Assembly: GCF_029714945.1 (NCBI RefSeq)
Contig: NZ_CP121634.1
Span: forward strand, 3,431,001 to 3,495,000
DNA: 64,000 nucleotides
Direction: 5' to 3'
Origin: Bradyrhizobium sp. CIAT3101
GTDB lineage: Bacteria > Pseudomonadota > Alphaproteobacteria > Rhizobiales > Xanthobacteraceae
Positions 51,793-61,596 of the stretch are shown in pieces. The translations under genes and the position numbers were made by a program. The notes under the pieces are model-generated. The model was not told where the DNA came from. It was given only the letters and a program-made list of their open reading frames with translations, and did no database searches. Position 1 is the stretch's first letter. Every line of letters starts with the position of its first letter.

Positions 51793-52409
51793 TGCCCCTG
51801 CAAAACCGCGTCACGCCGACCGGCGACATCATCGCCACCCCGCATCGTGGGCTGTTCACCGGCAACCGCGGCATCATCCACGATCCCGCGACGAAGACGC
51901 TGCTGAAGAAGCGCTGGTCGTCGCCGGCCTGGCTCACCTGCACCTGCGAATTCCGGGGCCGCCGCCGCGAGGTGATGGCGCAGCGGAGCTGGACCGAGCT
52001 GTTCTTTCTCGATGAAGCGACCGCGCTCGCTGCCGGGCATCGTCCCTGCTTCTACTGCCGTCGCGACGACGCCAACCGCTTCCGCGCCGCGTGGGAGAAG
52101 GGCAACCGCGTGCACGACGTCCGCATGCACGACATCGACACCGTGCTGCACCACGAGCGGCTCGATCACGGCAGGAAGCGGCTGCACGCGCTGCTGGTGC
52201 CGCTCGACCAGCTTCCCGAAGGCGCGATGCTGCAGCAGGGGGAGGAGAGCTATCTGGTCACGCGAGGCAGGGCGCTGCTGTGGTCGCCGGAGGGCTATGG
52301 CGCGGTCGAGCGTCACCCCGTTGAAGCGACACTGCTGACGCCGCCATCGACGCTGCGCACGATGAACGCGGGCTACCAGCCCGTGCTGCATCCGACCGCA
52401 CGCGGCTAG
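51792..52409 (+). CDS. Conserved hypothetical protein with possible zinc site
   Basis: A 205-residue protein I cannot assign to a family. Visible features are a CxC (LTCTCEFRG, about residue 50) and CxxC (HRPCFYCRRDD, about residue 85) that with nearby histidines could bind one zinc; a RxWTELFFLDEATALAAGHR segment between them; and a HHERLDHGRKRLHAL stretch. The overlap with the aldolase stop (TAATG, 1 base) suggests co-translation. Its 3' end overlaps a convergent small gene by 4 bases. Codon use is like the neighbours, so it is probably a real gene. Cytoplasmic. Confidence 0.7.
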   Translation: MPLQNRVTPTGDIIATPHRGLFTGNRGIIHDPATKTLLKKRWSSPAWLTCTCEFRGRRREVMAQRSWTELFFLDEATALAAGHRPCFYCRRDDANRFRAAWEKGNRVHDVRMHDIDTVLHHERLDHGRKRLHALLVPLDQLPEGAMLQQGEESYLVTRGRALLWSPEGYGAVERHPVEATLLTPPSTLRTMNAGYQPVLHPTARG

Positions 52410-52642
52410 CGCAGCGGCTTGCCCTCTTCATCCACCGTCGTGCGCGCATCGCGCAGCGCCCATTCGCGGATCACCTGGCGGCAGCGGGTCAGCTCGGCTT
52501 CGCTCGCGGCACTGGCATCCTTCGACGCACGCTCCACCATCGCCTTGCAATTCATGAGCACCGAGCGATCTTCCGCCTGCGCCGGCAGCATGAGCGCTGC
52601 CAGCGCGACGGCGGCAAGTGCCGTCCGAACAACCACCATCAC
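52406..52642 (-). CDS. Small secreted hypothetical protein
   Basis: A 78-residue protein with a signal peptide (residues about 1-23, VVVRTALAAVALAALMLPAQA). The mature domain has two cysteines (LMNCKAMVERASKD and ELTRCRQVIREW), which could form a disulfide. Start overlaps the MetE-like gene's stop by 4 bases (ATGA), so it is translationally coupled to it. The function is unknown. Its stop overlaps the end of the convergent gene upstream on the plus strand by 4 bases. Confidence 0.65.
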   Translation of the reverse strand: MMVVVRTALAAVALAALMLPAQAEDRSVLMNCKAMVERASKDASAASEAELTRCRQVIREWALRDARTTVDEEGKPLR

Positions 52643-53661
52643 CCGAGCTTCTCACGCGCCAGCGCAGCGCCGGCGCCGAGCGCCATCAGCTTGGCTTCGG
52701 CGATCTCGCGCCGCATCGGCGCCATGCCGCAATTGGTGGTGGCGATGATGTTGCTCTTGGGCACGAATTTCGACACCGCGTCGATCACCTTGACGACGTC
52801 CTCGGCAGTCTCGACCGTATCGCTGGCGACATCGATCACGCCGGCCTGGACGATCTTGGTCTTCAAAAGCGCGAGCAGATCGAGCGGCACCTTGGAATTG
52901 CGGCACTCGATCGCGACCTGCTGGATCGGGCTCGCATCGATCGCCGGAAAAATCTGCTCGTACTGCCGCCACTGCGCGCCGAGCGTCTCCTTCCAGTCGG
53001 TATTGGCCTTGATGCCGTAGCCGTAGCAGATGTGGACGGCGGTGGCGCAGGTGAGGCCTTGCGCGGCGCGCTCCAGCGCCTTGATGCCCCAGTCGTTGAC
53101 CTCGTCCATGTAGACGTTGAAGGCGGGCTCGTCGAACTGCACGAGATCGACGCCGTCGGCCTGCAGCGCCTTGGCTTCTTCGTTCAAGAGCTCGGCGAAG
53201 GCAAAGGCCATCTTGACGCGGTCGCCATAGTAACTGTCGGAGATGGTGTCGATAATGGTCATCGGGCCGGGCAGGGTGAACTTGAGCTTCTTCTTCGTAT
53301 GCGTGCGCGCGACGCGGGCCTCGAAGTCGTGGACGCGCCCCTTCAGCCGCAGCGGCGCGACGACCTGCGGCACCATTGCCTTGTAGCGATCTTTCCGGAT
53401 GCCCATCTCAACCTTGTGGGCGAAATCGATGCCCTCGATCTTCTCGAGGAAACCGTGCACGAAATGCTGCCGGGCCTGCTCGCCCTCGGTGACGATGTCG
53501 ATGCCGGCGTCCTCCTGGATCTTCAGCCAGATCAGCGTGGCGTCGCGCTTGGCGCGGAGCAGCTCGTCGCCTTGCGACTTCCAGGGCGCCCAGAGCATGT
53601 TGGGTTCAGCGAGCCATTCCGGCTTCGGCAAGGAGCCGGCGATCGTCGTTGGAAACAGCAT
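52639..53661 (-). CDS. MetE C-terminal-like (cobalamin-independent methionine synthase family) protein
   Basis: A 340-residue protein corresponding to the C-terminal catalytic barrel of MetE. Zinc ligands are visible: ICYGYG with H two residues before C (VHICYG), IECRNS and TTNCGMAP. LFPTTIAGSLPKPEWLAEP starts the barrel. The N-terminal MetE half is missing, as in the archaeal-type/MetE-C family; such short forms usually depend on a methyl donor other than 5-methyltetrahydrofolate. The ATG at 53661, preceded by GGGAGGG, is chosen over ATG 53703. It overlaps a secreted small protein gene by 4 bases downstream. Substrate is uncertain. Confidence 0.88.
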   Translation of the reverse strand: MLFPTTIAGSLPKPEWLAEPNMLWAPWKSQGDELLRAKRDATLIWLKIQEDAGIDIVTEGEQARQHFVHGFLEKIEGIDFAHKVEMGIRKDRYKAMVPQVVAPLRLKGRVHDFEARVARTHTKKKLKFTLPGPMTIIDTISDSYYGDRVKMAFAFAELLNEEAKALQADGVDLVQFDEPAFNVYMDEVNDWGIKALERAAQGLTCATAVHICYGYGIKANTDWKETLGAQWRQYEQIFPAIDASPIQQVAIECRNSKVPLDLLALLKTKIVQAGVIDVASDTVETAEDVVKVIDAVSKFVPKSNIIATTNCGMAPMRREIAEAKLMALGAGAALAREKLG

Positions 53662-53770
53662 GGGTCCCTCCCGGCGGGTTGTGATTGCGCCTCTGTCTGC
53701 CATGTCTTAACGTCGAGGTACAGAACAACAAAAGTCGCCCTCCATTCCATCGGCGACGACAGGGAAGGTG

Positions 53771-54472
53771 ATGATCGACCTCCACTACGCGCCGACGCCG
53801 AACGGCTGGAAAATCTCGATCATGCTGGAGGAACTCGGGCTTCCCTATACCGTGAAGCCCGTCAACATCCGCGCCGGCGAGCAGTTCAGTCCCGACTTTC
53901 TGGCGATCTCGCCCAACAACCGCATTCCCGCGATTGTCGATCATGATCCCGCCGATGGCGGTGGGCCGTTCTCGGTTTTCGAGACCGGTGCCATCCTGAT
54001 CTATCTGGCGGAGAAGACCGGCCGCTTTCTCCCCGGTGATCTCCGCGGCCGCTCCGCCACCATCCAATGGGTGATGTGGCAGATGGCGGGGCTCGGGCCG
54101 ATGCTCGGTCAGCACGGCCATTTTGCGCTCTATGCGGCGGAGAAGATTCCCTATGCGATCGAGCGCTACCGCGACGAGGCTGCGCGGCTCTATGGCGTGC
54201 TCGATCGCCAACTCGCCACGACCGGCGCCTATGTCGCCGGCGACTATTCGATCGCCGACATCGCCTGCTTCCCCTGGACCATGACCCACAAGGCGCAGGG
54301 CTTTACGCTCGACGACTATCCGAACGTGAAGCGCTGGTACGCCGAGGTGAGAGCCAGGCCGCAGGTGCAGGCCGGGCTCGCGATCGGAAAATTCGTGAAA
54401 GAGCCGTTCGACGAGGAATCACGCAAGATCATGTTCGGCCAGCGGGCTAAGGAAGTGTTGGGAAAGAGGTAG
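53771..54472 (+). CDS. Glutathione S-transferase (Nu/YfcG-like)
   Basis: A 233-residue GST. The N-terminal domain has DLHYAPTPNGWKISIMLEEL, with the thiol-binding TPNGWK segment of Ure2/YfcG-type enzymes, and NNRIPAIVDHDP. The C-terminal helical domain includes WVMWQMAGLGPMLGQ and ADIACFPWTMTH. Nu-class members mostly have disulfide reductase activity with bound GSSG. The ATG at 53771 follows an AGGGAAGG box; GTG 53768 is a possible alternative. It is divergent from the MetE-like gene. A palindromic repeat separates it from the isomerase gene. Confidence 0.92.
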   Translation: MIDLHYAPTPNGWKISIMLEELGLPYTVKPVNIRAGEQFSPDFLAISPNNRIPAIVDHDPADGGGPFSVFETGAILIYLAEKTGRFLPGDLRGRSATIQWVMWQMAGLGPMLGQHGHFALYAAEKIPYAIERYRDEAARLYGVLDRQLATTGAYVAGDYSIADIACFPWTMTHKAQGFTLDDYPNVKRWYAEVRARPQVQAGLAIGKFVKEPFDEESRKIMFGQRAKEVLGKR

Positions 54473-54474
54473 TG

Positions 54475-54582
54475 CTCCTCATGGTGAGGAGCGCCGCAGG
54501 CGCGTCTCGAACCATGAAGGCCCGGTTGTCACCCGCGGCCATCCTTCGAGACGGCCGCTATGCGGCCTCCTCAGGATGAGGT
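54475..54582. repeat. Palindromic intergenic repeat, type B variant
   Basis: CTCCTCATGGTGAGGAGC at the left is a local hairpin; CCATCCTTCGAGACGGCC and CCTCCTCAGGATGAGG lie at the right. It shares CCTTCGAG and CCTCAGG core motifs with the 11735-11853 element. Located between the GST and isomerase genes. Confidence 0.65.
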
Positions 54583-54602
54583 CCGTCAGTAAAGGAAACA
54601 CC

Positions 54603-55211
54603 ATGATCGAGTTCTTCTTCGACTGTTCCAGCCCCTGGACCTATCTCGCCTTCCACAACATCCAGCCGCTCGCGAGCGAGCTCGGCGCCGAGATCATCTG
54701 GCGGCCGATCCTGGTTGGCGGCATCTTCAACACCGTCAACCCGAGCGTCTACGCGCAGCGGGAGACGCCGGTGCCGTTGAAGGCGCGTTACATGAAGAAG
54801 GACCTCGCCGACTGGGCGCGCTCGGCTGGCCTTGCGATCAAGATGCCGCCGACGGTGTTTCCGGTGAACAGCGTCAAGGCGATGCGCGGCTGCATCTGGT
54901 TGGGCAAGGACATGGTGCCGTTCGCCACGAGCGTGTTCGAGGCCTATTGGGGCGCTGACAAGGACATTTCGCAGGACGCGGTGCTGGCCGAGATCTGCAA
55001 GAAAGCCGGCATCGACGAGCAAAAGTTCTTCGCGGGCATCTCGGAGCAGGCGATCAAGGACCAGCTCAAAGCCAACACGGAGGAGGTCGTCGCCCGCGGC
55101 GGCTTCGGCTCGCCGACGATCTTCGTCAACAAGACCGACATGTATTTCGGCAATGACCGCCTGCCGCTGATCCGCGAGGCGCTTAAGCGCAGCAAGGCGA
55201 GCGCGGCCTGA
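54603..55211 (+). CDS. 2-hydroxychromene-2-carboxylate isomerase family protein (kappa-GST-like)
   Basis: A 202-residue DsbA-like, kappa-class GST-fold protein. The start IEFFFDCSSPWTYLAFHNI carries the active serine (SSPW) and later GGIFNTVNPS, ARYMKKDLADWARSAGL and RGGFGSPTIFVNKTDMYFGNDRL. It isomerises 2-hydroxychromene-2-carboxylate in naphthalene-type catabolism and needs glutathione; many homologues have other roles. An AAAGGAA box precedes the ATG at 54603. It overlaps the quinone oxidoreductase start by 1 base, so the two are coupled. Confidence 0.9.
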   Translation: MIEFFFDCSSPWTYLAFHNIQPLASELGAEIIWRPILVGGIFNTVNPSVYAQRETPVPLKARYMKKDLADWARSAGLAIKMPPTVFPVNSVKAMRGCIWLGKDMVPFATSVFEAYWGADKDISQDAVLAEICKKAGIDEQKFFAGISEQAIKDQLKANTEEVVARGGFGSPTIFVNKTDMYFGNDRLPLIREALKRSKASAA

Positions 55212-56188
55212 TGGTACGGGCTGTTGTTTGCCGCGCGCTCGGTGCGCCCGAGCGCTTGCTGCTGGAAGAGTTTCCCTCGCGCGCCCTGAAGCCGGGCGAG
55301 GTCCGTGTCGCGATCCGCGCCGCTGGCCTGAATTTCCCTGATGTGCTGATGGCCGCCGGCGAATACCAGCTCAAGCCCGAGTTGCCGTTCACGCCCGGTA
55401 TGGAAGCCGCCGGCGATGTGACTGAAGTCGGCGCGGAGGCGAAGGGCGTCGCTATCGGCGACAAGGTCATCGTCAAGATGCGTCACGGCGCCTTCACGGA
55501 TGAAGCCGTGGTGACGCCGGCGCAGCTCACGCCGATGCCGTCGACGTTCGACTATGCGGAAGGTGCGACCTATCTCGCCGGTCACGGCACGGCCTATCAC
55601 GCGCTGATCGATCGCGGCCGGGTCGAGCCCGGCGAGGTATTGCTGGTGCACGGCGCCGGCGGCGGCGTCGGCCTTGCGGCTGTCGAGATCGGCAAGATGC
55701 TGGGCGCGACCGTGATCGCGACGGCGTCCAGCGACGAGAAGCTGGCCATTGCCAAATCGCGCGGTGCTGATCATCTCGTGCGCTACGACCGCGAACCGTT
55801 TCGTGATGCCGTCAAGCGCATCACCGATGGCCGCGGCGCCGACGTGGTGTTCGATCCTGTCGGCGGCGACGTGTTCGAGAACTCGATGCGCTGCATCGCC
55901 TGGGGCGCGCGGCTGCTGGTGATCGGTTTCACCGGAGGCATCGGCTCGGCCAAGACCAATTTGCTGCTGATCAAGGGCGCCAGCGTGTTAGGGGTGCGTG
56001 CGGGCGAGGCGGTGCGGAAAAATCCGGCGCTTGGCGAAGTGCGCCTGAAGGCGCTGCTGCAATGGGCGGAGGAGGGCAAGCTGCGCCCGAACATTTCGCA
56101 TCGCCTGCCGTTGGAGGATTACGCCAAGGCGATGCGGTTGCTGCTCGACCGCAAGGCGATCGGGCGCGTGGCGCTGGTGATGGATTGA
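55211..56188 (+). CDS. Quinone oxidoreductase-like MDR family protein
   Basis: A 325-residue medium-chain dehydrogenase/reductase of the QOR/zeta-crystallin type. The N-terminal GroES-like fold has LKPGEVRVAIRAAGLNFPDV and TPGMEAAGDVTEVG. The Rossmann part contains VHGAGGGVGLAAVEIGKMLGA, the NADPH-binding loop, and VVFDPVGGDVFENS. There are no zinc-ligand cysteines, so it is zinc-independent. It reduces quinones or enones. The 1-base overlap (TGATG) with the isomerase gene implies translational coupling; both may act on electrophilic aromatic intermediates. Confidence 0.92.
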   Translation: MVRAVVCRALGAPERLLLEEFPSRALKPGEVRVAIRAAGLNFPDVLMAAGEYQLKPELPFTPGMEAAGDVTEVGAEAKGVAIGDKVIVKMRHGAFTDEAVVTPAQLTPMPSTFDYAEGATYLAGHGTAYHALIDRGRVEPGEVLLVHGAGGGVGLAAVEIGKMLGATVIATASSDEKLAIAKSRGADHLVRYDREPFRDAVKRITDGRGADVVFDPVGGDVFENSMRCIAWGARLLVIGFTGGIGSAKTNLLLIKGASVLGVRAGEAVRKNPALGEVRLKALLQWAEEGKLRPNISHRLPLEDYAKAMRLLLDRKAIGRVALVMD

Positions 56189-56201
56189 CGGTGCCGCTAT
56201 G

Positions 56202-56291
56202 TTCGTAGGGCGGATTAGCGAAGCGTAATCCGCCGTTTGATTGCCGCGAGAGAAGTGGCGGGTTACGCCTTCGGCTAACCCGCCCTACGAA
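56202..56291. repeat. Palindromic intergenic repeat with 11-bp perfect arms
   Basis: TTCGTAGGGCG (56202-56212) pairs exactly with CGCCCTACGAA (56281-56291). Inside are further paired pieces (GGCGGATTAGCG and GGCTAACCCGCC). It lies between convergent quinone oxidoreductase and crotonase genes. The ends resemble those of 34355-34484. Confidence 0.8.
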
Positions 56292-56292
56292 G

Positions 56293-57183
<891 letters not shown>

Positions 57184-57281
57184 GTGGTTTCCTTCCTTAG
57201 CTTAAATGCGGTCTCGATGAGACGAGACGCACGGTCGCCACTGTCCGTCTTGCGCGGACTGGGCATCTGATGATGCAGTAC

Positions 57282-57319
57282 AAGAACGTGGATGGCCGGG
57301 ACAAGCCCGGCCATGACGG
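57282..57319. repeat. Solitary half of a palindromic repeat
   Basis: AAGAACGTGGATGGCC then GGGACAAGCCCGGCCATGACG matches the right half of the element at 46914-47007, apparently identical across about 37 bases. The usual left half is missing. It contains its own hairpin GGCCGGGACAAGCCCGGCC. Between the amidase and crotonase genes. Confidence 0.7.
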
Positions 57320-57325
57320 AGAAAG

Positions 57326-58747
57326 CTACCTCGCCGGCGGCTTCGGCCAGGGCTGCTGCGCCCCGCGCAGGCCCTCGAAGGCCTTGGCCATGCCGAGTAC
57401 GCCGATATCGTCGAAGCGGCGGCCGACGATCTGCACGCCGATGGGAAAACCGTTGGCGTCGAAGCCGCCATTGATGGAGACGGCCGGGTTCTCCGACATA
57501 TTCCACGGTACGGTATAGCAGATGTGCTCGAACGGCCGCATCGGATCGTTGGTGGGCGAGGCCCATTCCGCCGCATAGTTCACGTTCGGCGCGGTCGGCG
57601 AGATCACATAGTCGAGCTCGCAGAACAGTTTTGAGGCCGCAGCGCGGATCGCCATGGTCTGGTTGAAGCCACGGATGACGTCGACGCCCGACAGCTTCGC
57701 GCCGGACGCGCCCCATTTGAAGATATAGGGCAGCACCTTTGCCTGTTCGGCCGGCGTCAACTTCGACAGATCGTCCCACATCCGCGCGCGCCAGAAATTG
57801 TCGAGACCATCGAGCATCTCGCGCGTGAGGATGCCGTCGACCTCGGTGACGACGCTGCCAGCGGATTCGAACGCCTTTGCGGCTTTCACCGCGACGTCGC
57901 GGACCGGCTTTTCCGCCGGCAGGCCGACGCCGGCATCGAGCATCAGGCCGATCCGCAATTTGCGCGGAGATTTTTCCAGCCCTTTCCAGTTCAGCGGCTC
58001 TGCCGGCAGGCTCATGCCGTCGCGCCGGTCGGGCTTGGCGATCACGCTCATCATCAGCGCGCAATCGTCGACCGTGCGGGTCATGGGGCCGGCGACGCGG
58101 CCCACATAAGTGGGATCGATCGGCACGCGGCCAAAGCTGGGCTTCAGGCCGACGAGACCGCACCAGCCCGCGGGCAGGCGCACCGAGCCGCCGATATCGG
58201 TGCCGAGATGCAGCGGCCCATAGCCGGCCGCCGCAGCAGCGCCTGCACCCGCGCTGGAGCCGCCGGGGTTTTTTGAGAGATCCCAGGGATTGCGCGCGAG
58301 CGCATGGAACGAGGAGAGCCCCGATGACAGCATGCCGTAATCGGGCATGGTGGTCTTGGCGAAGATGATCGCACCAGCCTCACGCAGACGCGCGGCAGGC
58401 GGGGCGTCCTTCTCGGCCGGCACGAGCTTGACGCTCGCAGCCCCCAGCGGCACCGGCACGCCCTTGGTCGCAATATTGTCCTTCACCGTGACAGGCACGC
58501 CGTCGAGCGGGCCTGACGGTTCGCCGCCTGACCAGCGCGCGGTCGAGGCGGCTGCGGCCTCCCGCGCGCTGTCGGGATCGAACGCATAGAGCGCCTTCAG
58601 GTGCGGCTCCCACGCAGCGACATGCGCAAGCACGTCCTCCAGCACCTCGCTCGGCGAGAACTGCTTGGCCCGATAGCCCGCGATCAGATCGACGGCGGAC
58701 AGATCGTGCAGCGAGGTGACCGCCTCTTCGACGCTCTTTTTCTGCAT
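57326..58747 (-). CDS. Amidase (amidase signature family)
   Basis: A 473-residue amidase-signature enzyme. The Ser-cisSer-Lys triad is visible: Lys in VPVTVKDNIATKG, and the two serines in NPGGSSAGAGAAAAAG and LGTDIGGSVRLPAG. It hydrolyses amides to acid and ammonia. Its gene ends the M81-M20-amidase group; it begins 2 bases after the M20 gene's stop, so translation is probably coupled. Given the upstream oligopeptide ABC genes, short peptides or amides are plausible substrates. Cytoplasmic, no signal peptide. Confidence 0.93.
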   Translation of the reverse strand: MQKKSVEEAVTSLHDLSAVDLIAGYRAKQFSPSEVLEDVLAHVAAWEPHLKALYAFDPDSAREAAAASTARWSGGEPSGPLDGVPVTVKDNIATKGVPVPLGAASVKLVPAEKDAPPAARLREAGAIIFAKTTMPDYGMLSSGLSSFHALARNPWDLSKNPGGSSAGAGAAAAAGYGPLHLGTDIGGSVRLPAGWCGLVGLKPSFGRVPIDPTYVGRVAGPMTRTVDDCALMMSVIAKPDRRDGMSLPAEPLNWKGLEKSPRKLRIGLMLDAGVGLPAEKPVRDVAVKAAKAFESAGSVVTEVDGILTREMLDGLDNFWRARMWDDLSKLTPAEQAKVLPYIFKWGASGAKLSGVDVIRGFNQTMAIRAAASKLFCELDYVISPTAPNVNYAAEWASPTNDPMRPFEHICYTVPWNMSENPAVSINGGFDANGFPIGVQIVGRRFDDIGVLGMAKAFEGLRGAQQPWPKPPAR

Positions 58748-58749
58748 TG

Positions 58750-59913
58750 TTAAGCGACCGGCATGCGCGTTTCGATGATCCGGGCGAACATGCTGGCGCC
58801 GATCGGCAGGATCTTGTCGTCGAGTACGAAGCCGGGATTGTGCACGGGCACCGAGCCGTCATGACCGACCCAGAAATAGGCGCCGGGAATGGTCTCCAGC
58901 ATGTCGGCGAAATCCTCGCTGCCCATCTTCGGCTGGCTGCGGGTGATCACCTTGGCGGGATCGATGATGGTGCGGGCGACGTCCTCGACCACCTTGGACT
59001 GCTCGACCTGGTTGACCAGCACGTTGAAGGTGTCGCGGATGTCGACGTCGATCACGCACTGATAGGCGCTCGCGATGCCGGCGCAGATCGTGCGGATGCG
59101 TTCGCTGACCAGGGTGCGGACTTCCTTGGAGAAGGTGCGGATGGTGCCGCAAAGATGCGCGTCGCCGGGAATGACGTTGTAGGCGGAGCCCGCGTGGATC
59201 TGGGTGATCGAGACGACAGCAGCCTGCAGCGGCTCGACGTTGCGGCTGACGATGGTCTGGATCGCCTGTGCCAGCGTGGTCGCGATGATCACCGCGTCCT
59301 TGGAGCGCTCGGGCATCGCGCCATGCGCGCCGTAGCCGGTGATGCGGAGATCGAAGAAGTCGGCGCTGGCCATCGCCGGACCGGGCAGGATCGCGATCTC
59401 GCCGAGATTGAGGTCGGGCGCGTTGTGCAGGCCGTAGAGCTCGTCGCAGGGAAATTTCTCGAACAGGCCGTCCTTGATCATCGCGCGGGCGCCGCCGAGG
59501 CCTTCCTCGGCCGGCTGGAAGATCAGGTGCACGGTGCCGTCGAAATTCCGGGTCTCGGCGAGATAGCGCGCGGTGCCGAGCAGCATGGTGGTGTGGCCGT
59601 CGTGGCCGCAGCCGTGGAAGCGGCCGGGGATTTTCGAGCTCCATTTCAGATTGGTGTTCTCTTCCATCGGCAGCGCGTCCATGTCGGCGCGGAGGCCGAT
59701 GCGCTTGCCGCCCGAGCCCTTGCCCTTGATGACGCCGATCACGCCGGTACCGCCGAGGCCGCGATGCACCTCGATGCCCCAGCTCTTCAGCTTGTCGGCG
59801 ACGATGCCGGAGGTGCGGACCTCCTCGAAGCCGATCTCGGGGTGGGCGTGGATGTCGCGGCGGATGGCGGTGAGTTCGTCGGCGTAGCCGTCGATGCGGT
59901 CAATGGTGGGCAT
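58750..59913 (-). CDS. M20 family amidohydrolase (hippurate hydrolase-like)
   Basis: A 387-residue M20D-type metalloamidohydrolase. The metal-binding segments are RADMDALPMEENT and GCGHDGHTTML, with PAEEGLGGARAMI supplying the catalytic Glu pair and NPGFVLDD the last ligand region. Enzymes of this type hydrolyse N-acyl amino acids, hippurate or indole-acetyl-amino acids. It lies between M81 (27 bases) and amidase (2 bases) genes, forming a hydrolytic operon. The dimerisation domain (about residues 185-295) is intact. Confidence 0.92.
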   Translation of the reverse strand: MPTIDRIDGYADELTAIRRDIHAHPEIGFEEVRTSGIVADKLKSWGIEVHRGLGGTGVIGVIKGKGSGGKRIGLRADMDALPMEENTNLKWSSKIPGRFHGCGHDGHTTMLLGTARYLAETRNFDGTVHLIFQPAEEGLGGARAMIKDGLFEKFPCDELYGLHNAPDLNLGEIAILPGPAMASADFFDLRITGYGAHGAMPERSKDAVIIATTLAQAIQTIVSRNVEPLQAAVVSITQIHAGSAYNVIPGDAHLCGTIRTFSKEVRTLVSERIRTICAGIASAYQCVIDVDIRDTFNVLVNQVEQSKVVEDVARTIIDPAKVITRSQPKMGSEDFADMLETIPGAYFWVGHDGSVPVHNPGFVLDDKILPIGASMFARIIETRMPVA

Positions 59914-59940
59914 GTGTCCTGTCCGGTTGGCGTGACTTGA

Positions 59941-61446
59941 TTAGCGAGATTTGGGCGCGAAAGCGGGGCCGTTCGGCTTGATGCGGATCCCCGGCCGCAG
60001 GCGCGTCCAGGGCAGGGTGGCGGTGTCGGCCGGCATCGCGCCGGGCGCCGCGCAGATCATCAGCTTTTCCGCGATCGGCTCGAAATCGGCACGGAAATGC
60101 ACCGAGCTCTTGTTGACCAGAATCTTCTCTGTCGTCGGCTCGATGCCGACATAGCGGTACATCGCCTGATCGGCGAGCTGCGCCTTGTGCGAGGAGACGA
60201 CGACGCGGACATCGCCGATACGCAAGGCCGCGGACGGGCCCATCTCCATCTCGCGGCCGCCATAATAAGGGCCGGGCGCGATGAAGCGGCCGTCGGAGAG
60301 CTTTTCGACGACGAAGGTCTCGGTATAGGGCTCGTCGCCGGGAATGCCGGACTTGCCGCCGAGCGAGAGCGTCACGGTGGCGCCGACGCCGGCTGCATGC
60401 GCGGCCTTGGCGGAGACCGGATCGTAGATAGCGCCGGTCGCGGCGCTCGCCTTGTTGCGCACCAGCGCGCGCAGCATGCCGGTAGTGTCGGAATCGCCGC
60501 CGGCACCGGGATTGTCCTGGGTATCGGCGATGATGATCGGCTTGCTGGCGTTCTTCGAGAGTTCCATGGCGTGGCGGACGCCGTCATCGGGCGACCAGAT
60601 CTTGCCGTCGAAATCGTCCTCGTGGCTTTCGATCAGTCTGACGATCGCATCTGCCGCGCGGTCGGCATCTGCTTGCGTCCTGCCGTAGGCGAACACGCTC
60701 GGCCCGCAATCGCGGAAATCAGCGGCTGGAAAACCCGGCGCGAAGGAGAGCGTGGGAACCGCATCGTTCTCCAGCGCTGCGAGCTTCTCGTAGATGCCTT
60801 TGGTCGGAAAGTCGTTGGTGCATTGCCAGCTGATCGCGATCAGGAACGGCAACTGCCGGAACGATTTTGCGAAGCGCTGCTTTGTCTTCAGAAGCAGAGC
60901 AAGGTGCTTGGCCGAGGCACGGCCGGTCTCGGCCATGTCGACGTGGGGATAGGTGCGGTAGGCGATCAGCGCGTCCGCATGTTCCATCATTTCGGGCGTG
61001 ACGTTGGCGTGAAGGTCGAGGCTCGCGACCAGCGGGACATCCTTGCCGATGACGCGACGGACGCGCGCCAGAATCTCGCCTTCACCGTCGTCGAGATGTT
61101 CGGTGACCATCGCGCCGTGCAAATCGAGATAGACGGCGTCGAGCGGGCCGGCGGCTGCGATGCCGTCCACCATGACCTTCACGATGCGCTCGAACGCGTC
61201 CTTGGTGACGTGCGCGGACGGGCTCGCGCCGCAGGCAATCGTCGGAACGAGTTCCCAGCCGTTGGCCTCGGCGCTGTCGACGAAACCGGCGAGCCCGACA
61301 TTGATGCGCCGCATCACCTTCAGCACGTCGGGACCTGTGGTCATCGCCGGCCAGCCGCCGCCATGTTGGAAGTCCGCGAACGTTGCCTTCGTCGGGGCGA
61401 AGGTGTTGGTCTCGTGCAGGAAGCCGCCGACGGCGATGCGTGTCAT
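59941..61446 (-). CDS. M81 family metallopeptidase (MlrC-like)
   Basis: A 501-residue M81/MlrC-type metalloprotein. The N-terminus RIAVGGFLHETNTFAPTKAT, the DLHGAMVTEHLDD and ASLDLHANVTPEM segments (metal ligands) and DTQDNPGAGGDSDTT are diagnostic; the C-terminal domain contains GPYYGGREMEMG. MlrC was first described in microcystin degradation, where it cleaves short linear peptides, but most homologues have unknown substrates. ATG 61446 is used; the preceding TTG is unlikely. It is followed by the M20 gene after 27 bases. An inverted repeat lies between it and the ABC ATPase gene upstream. Confidence 0.92.
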   Translation of the reverse strand: MTRIAVGGFLHETNTFAPTKATFADFQHGGGWPAMTTGPDVLKVMRRINVGLAGFVDSAEANGWELVPTIACGASPSAHVTKDAFERIVKVMVDGIAAAGPLDAVYLDLHGAMVTEHLDDGEGEILARVRRVIGKDVPLVASLDLHANVTPEMMEHADALIAYRTYPHVDMAETGRASAKHLALLLKTKQRFAKSFRQLPFLIAISWQCTNDFPTKGIYEKLAALENDAVPTLSFAPGFPAADFRDCGPSVFAYGRTQADADRAADAIVRLIESHEDDFDGKIWSPDDGVRHAMELSKNASKPIIIADTQDNPGAGGDSDTTGMLRALVRNKASAATGAIYDPVSAKAAHAAGVGATVTLSLGGKSGIPGDEPYTETFVVEKLSDGRFIAPGPYYGGREMEMGPSAALRIGDVRVVVSSHKAQLADQAMYRYVGIEPTTEKILVNKSSVHFRADFEPIAEKLMICAAPGAMPADTATLPWTRLRPGIRIKPNGPAFAPKSR

Positions 61447-61596
61447 CAATGCAAGTCCAGCGTTAAAAGTTGCGCGAAATTAGCCATGGCGCTGCGGCGA
61501 GGGCAAGGTGGGAAGCAGTCGCGCCACGCATGGCCTCAGGCTGTTTTGGGAATGCTGCGGATGCGGTGGAGCGCAGCAGCCTGCAACACCCTCGGT

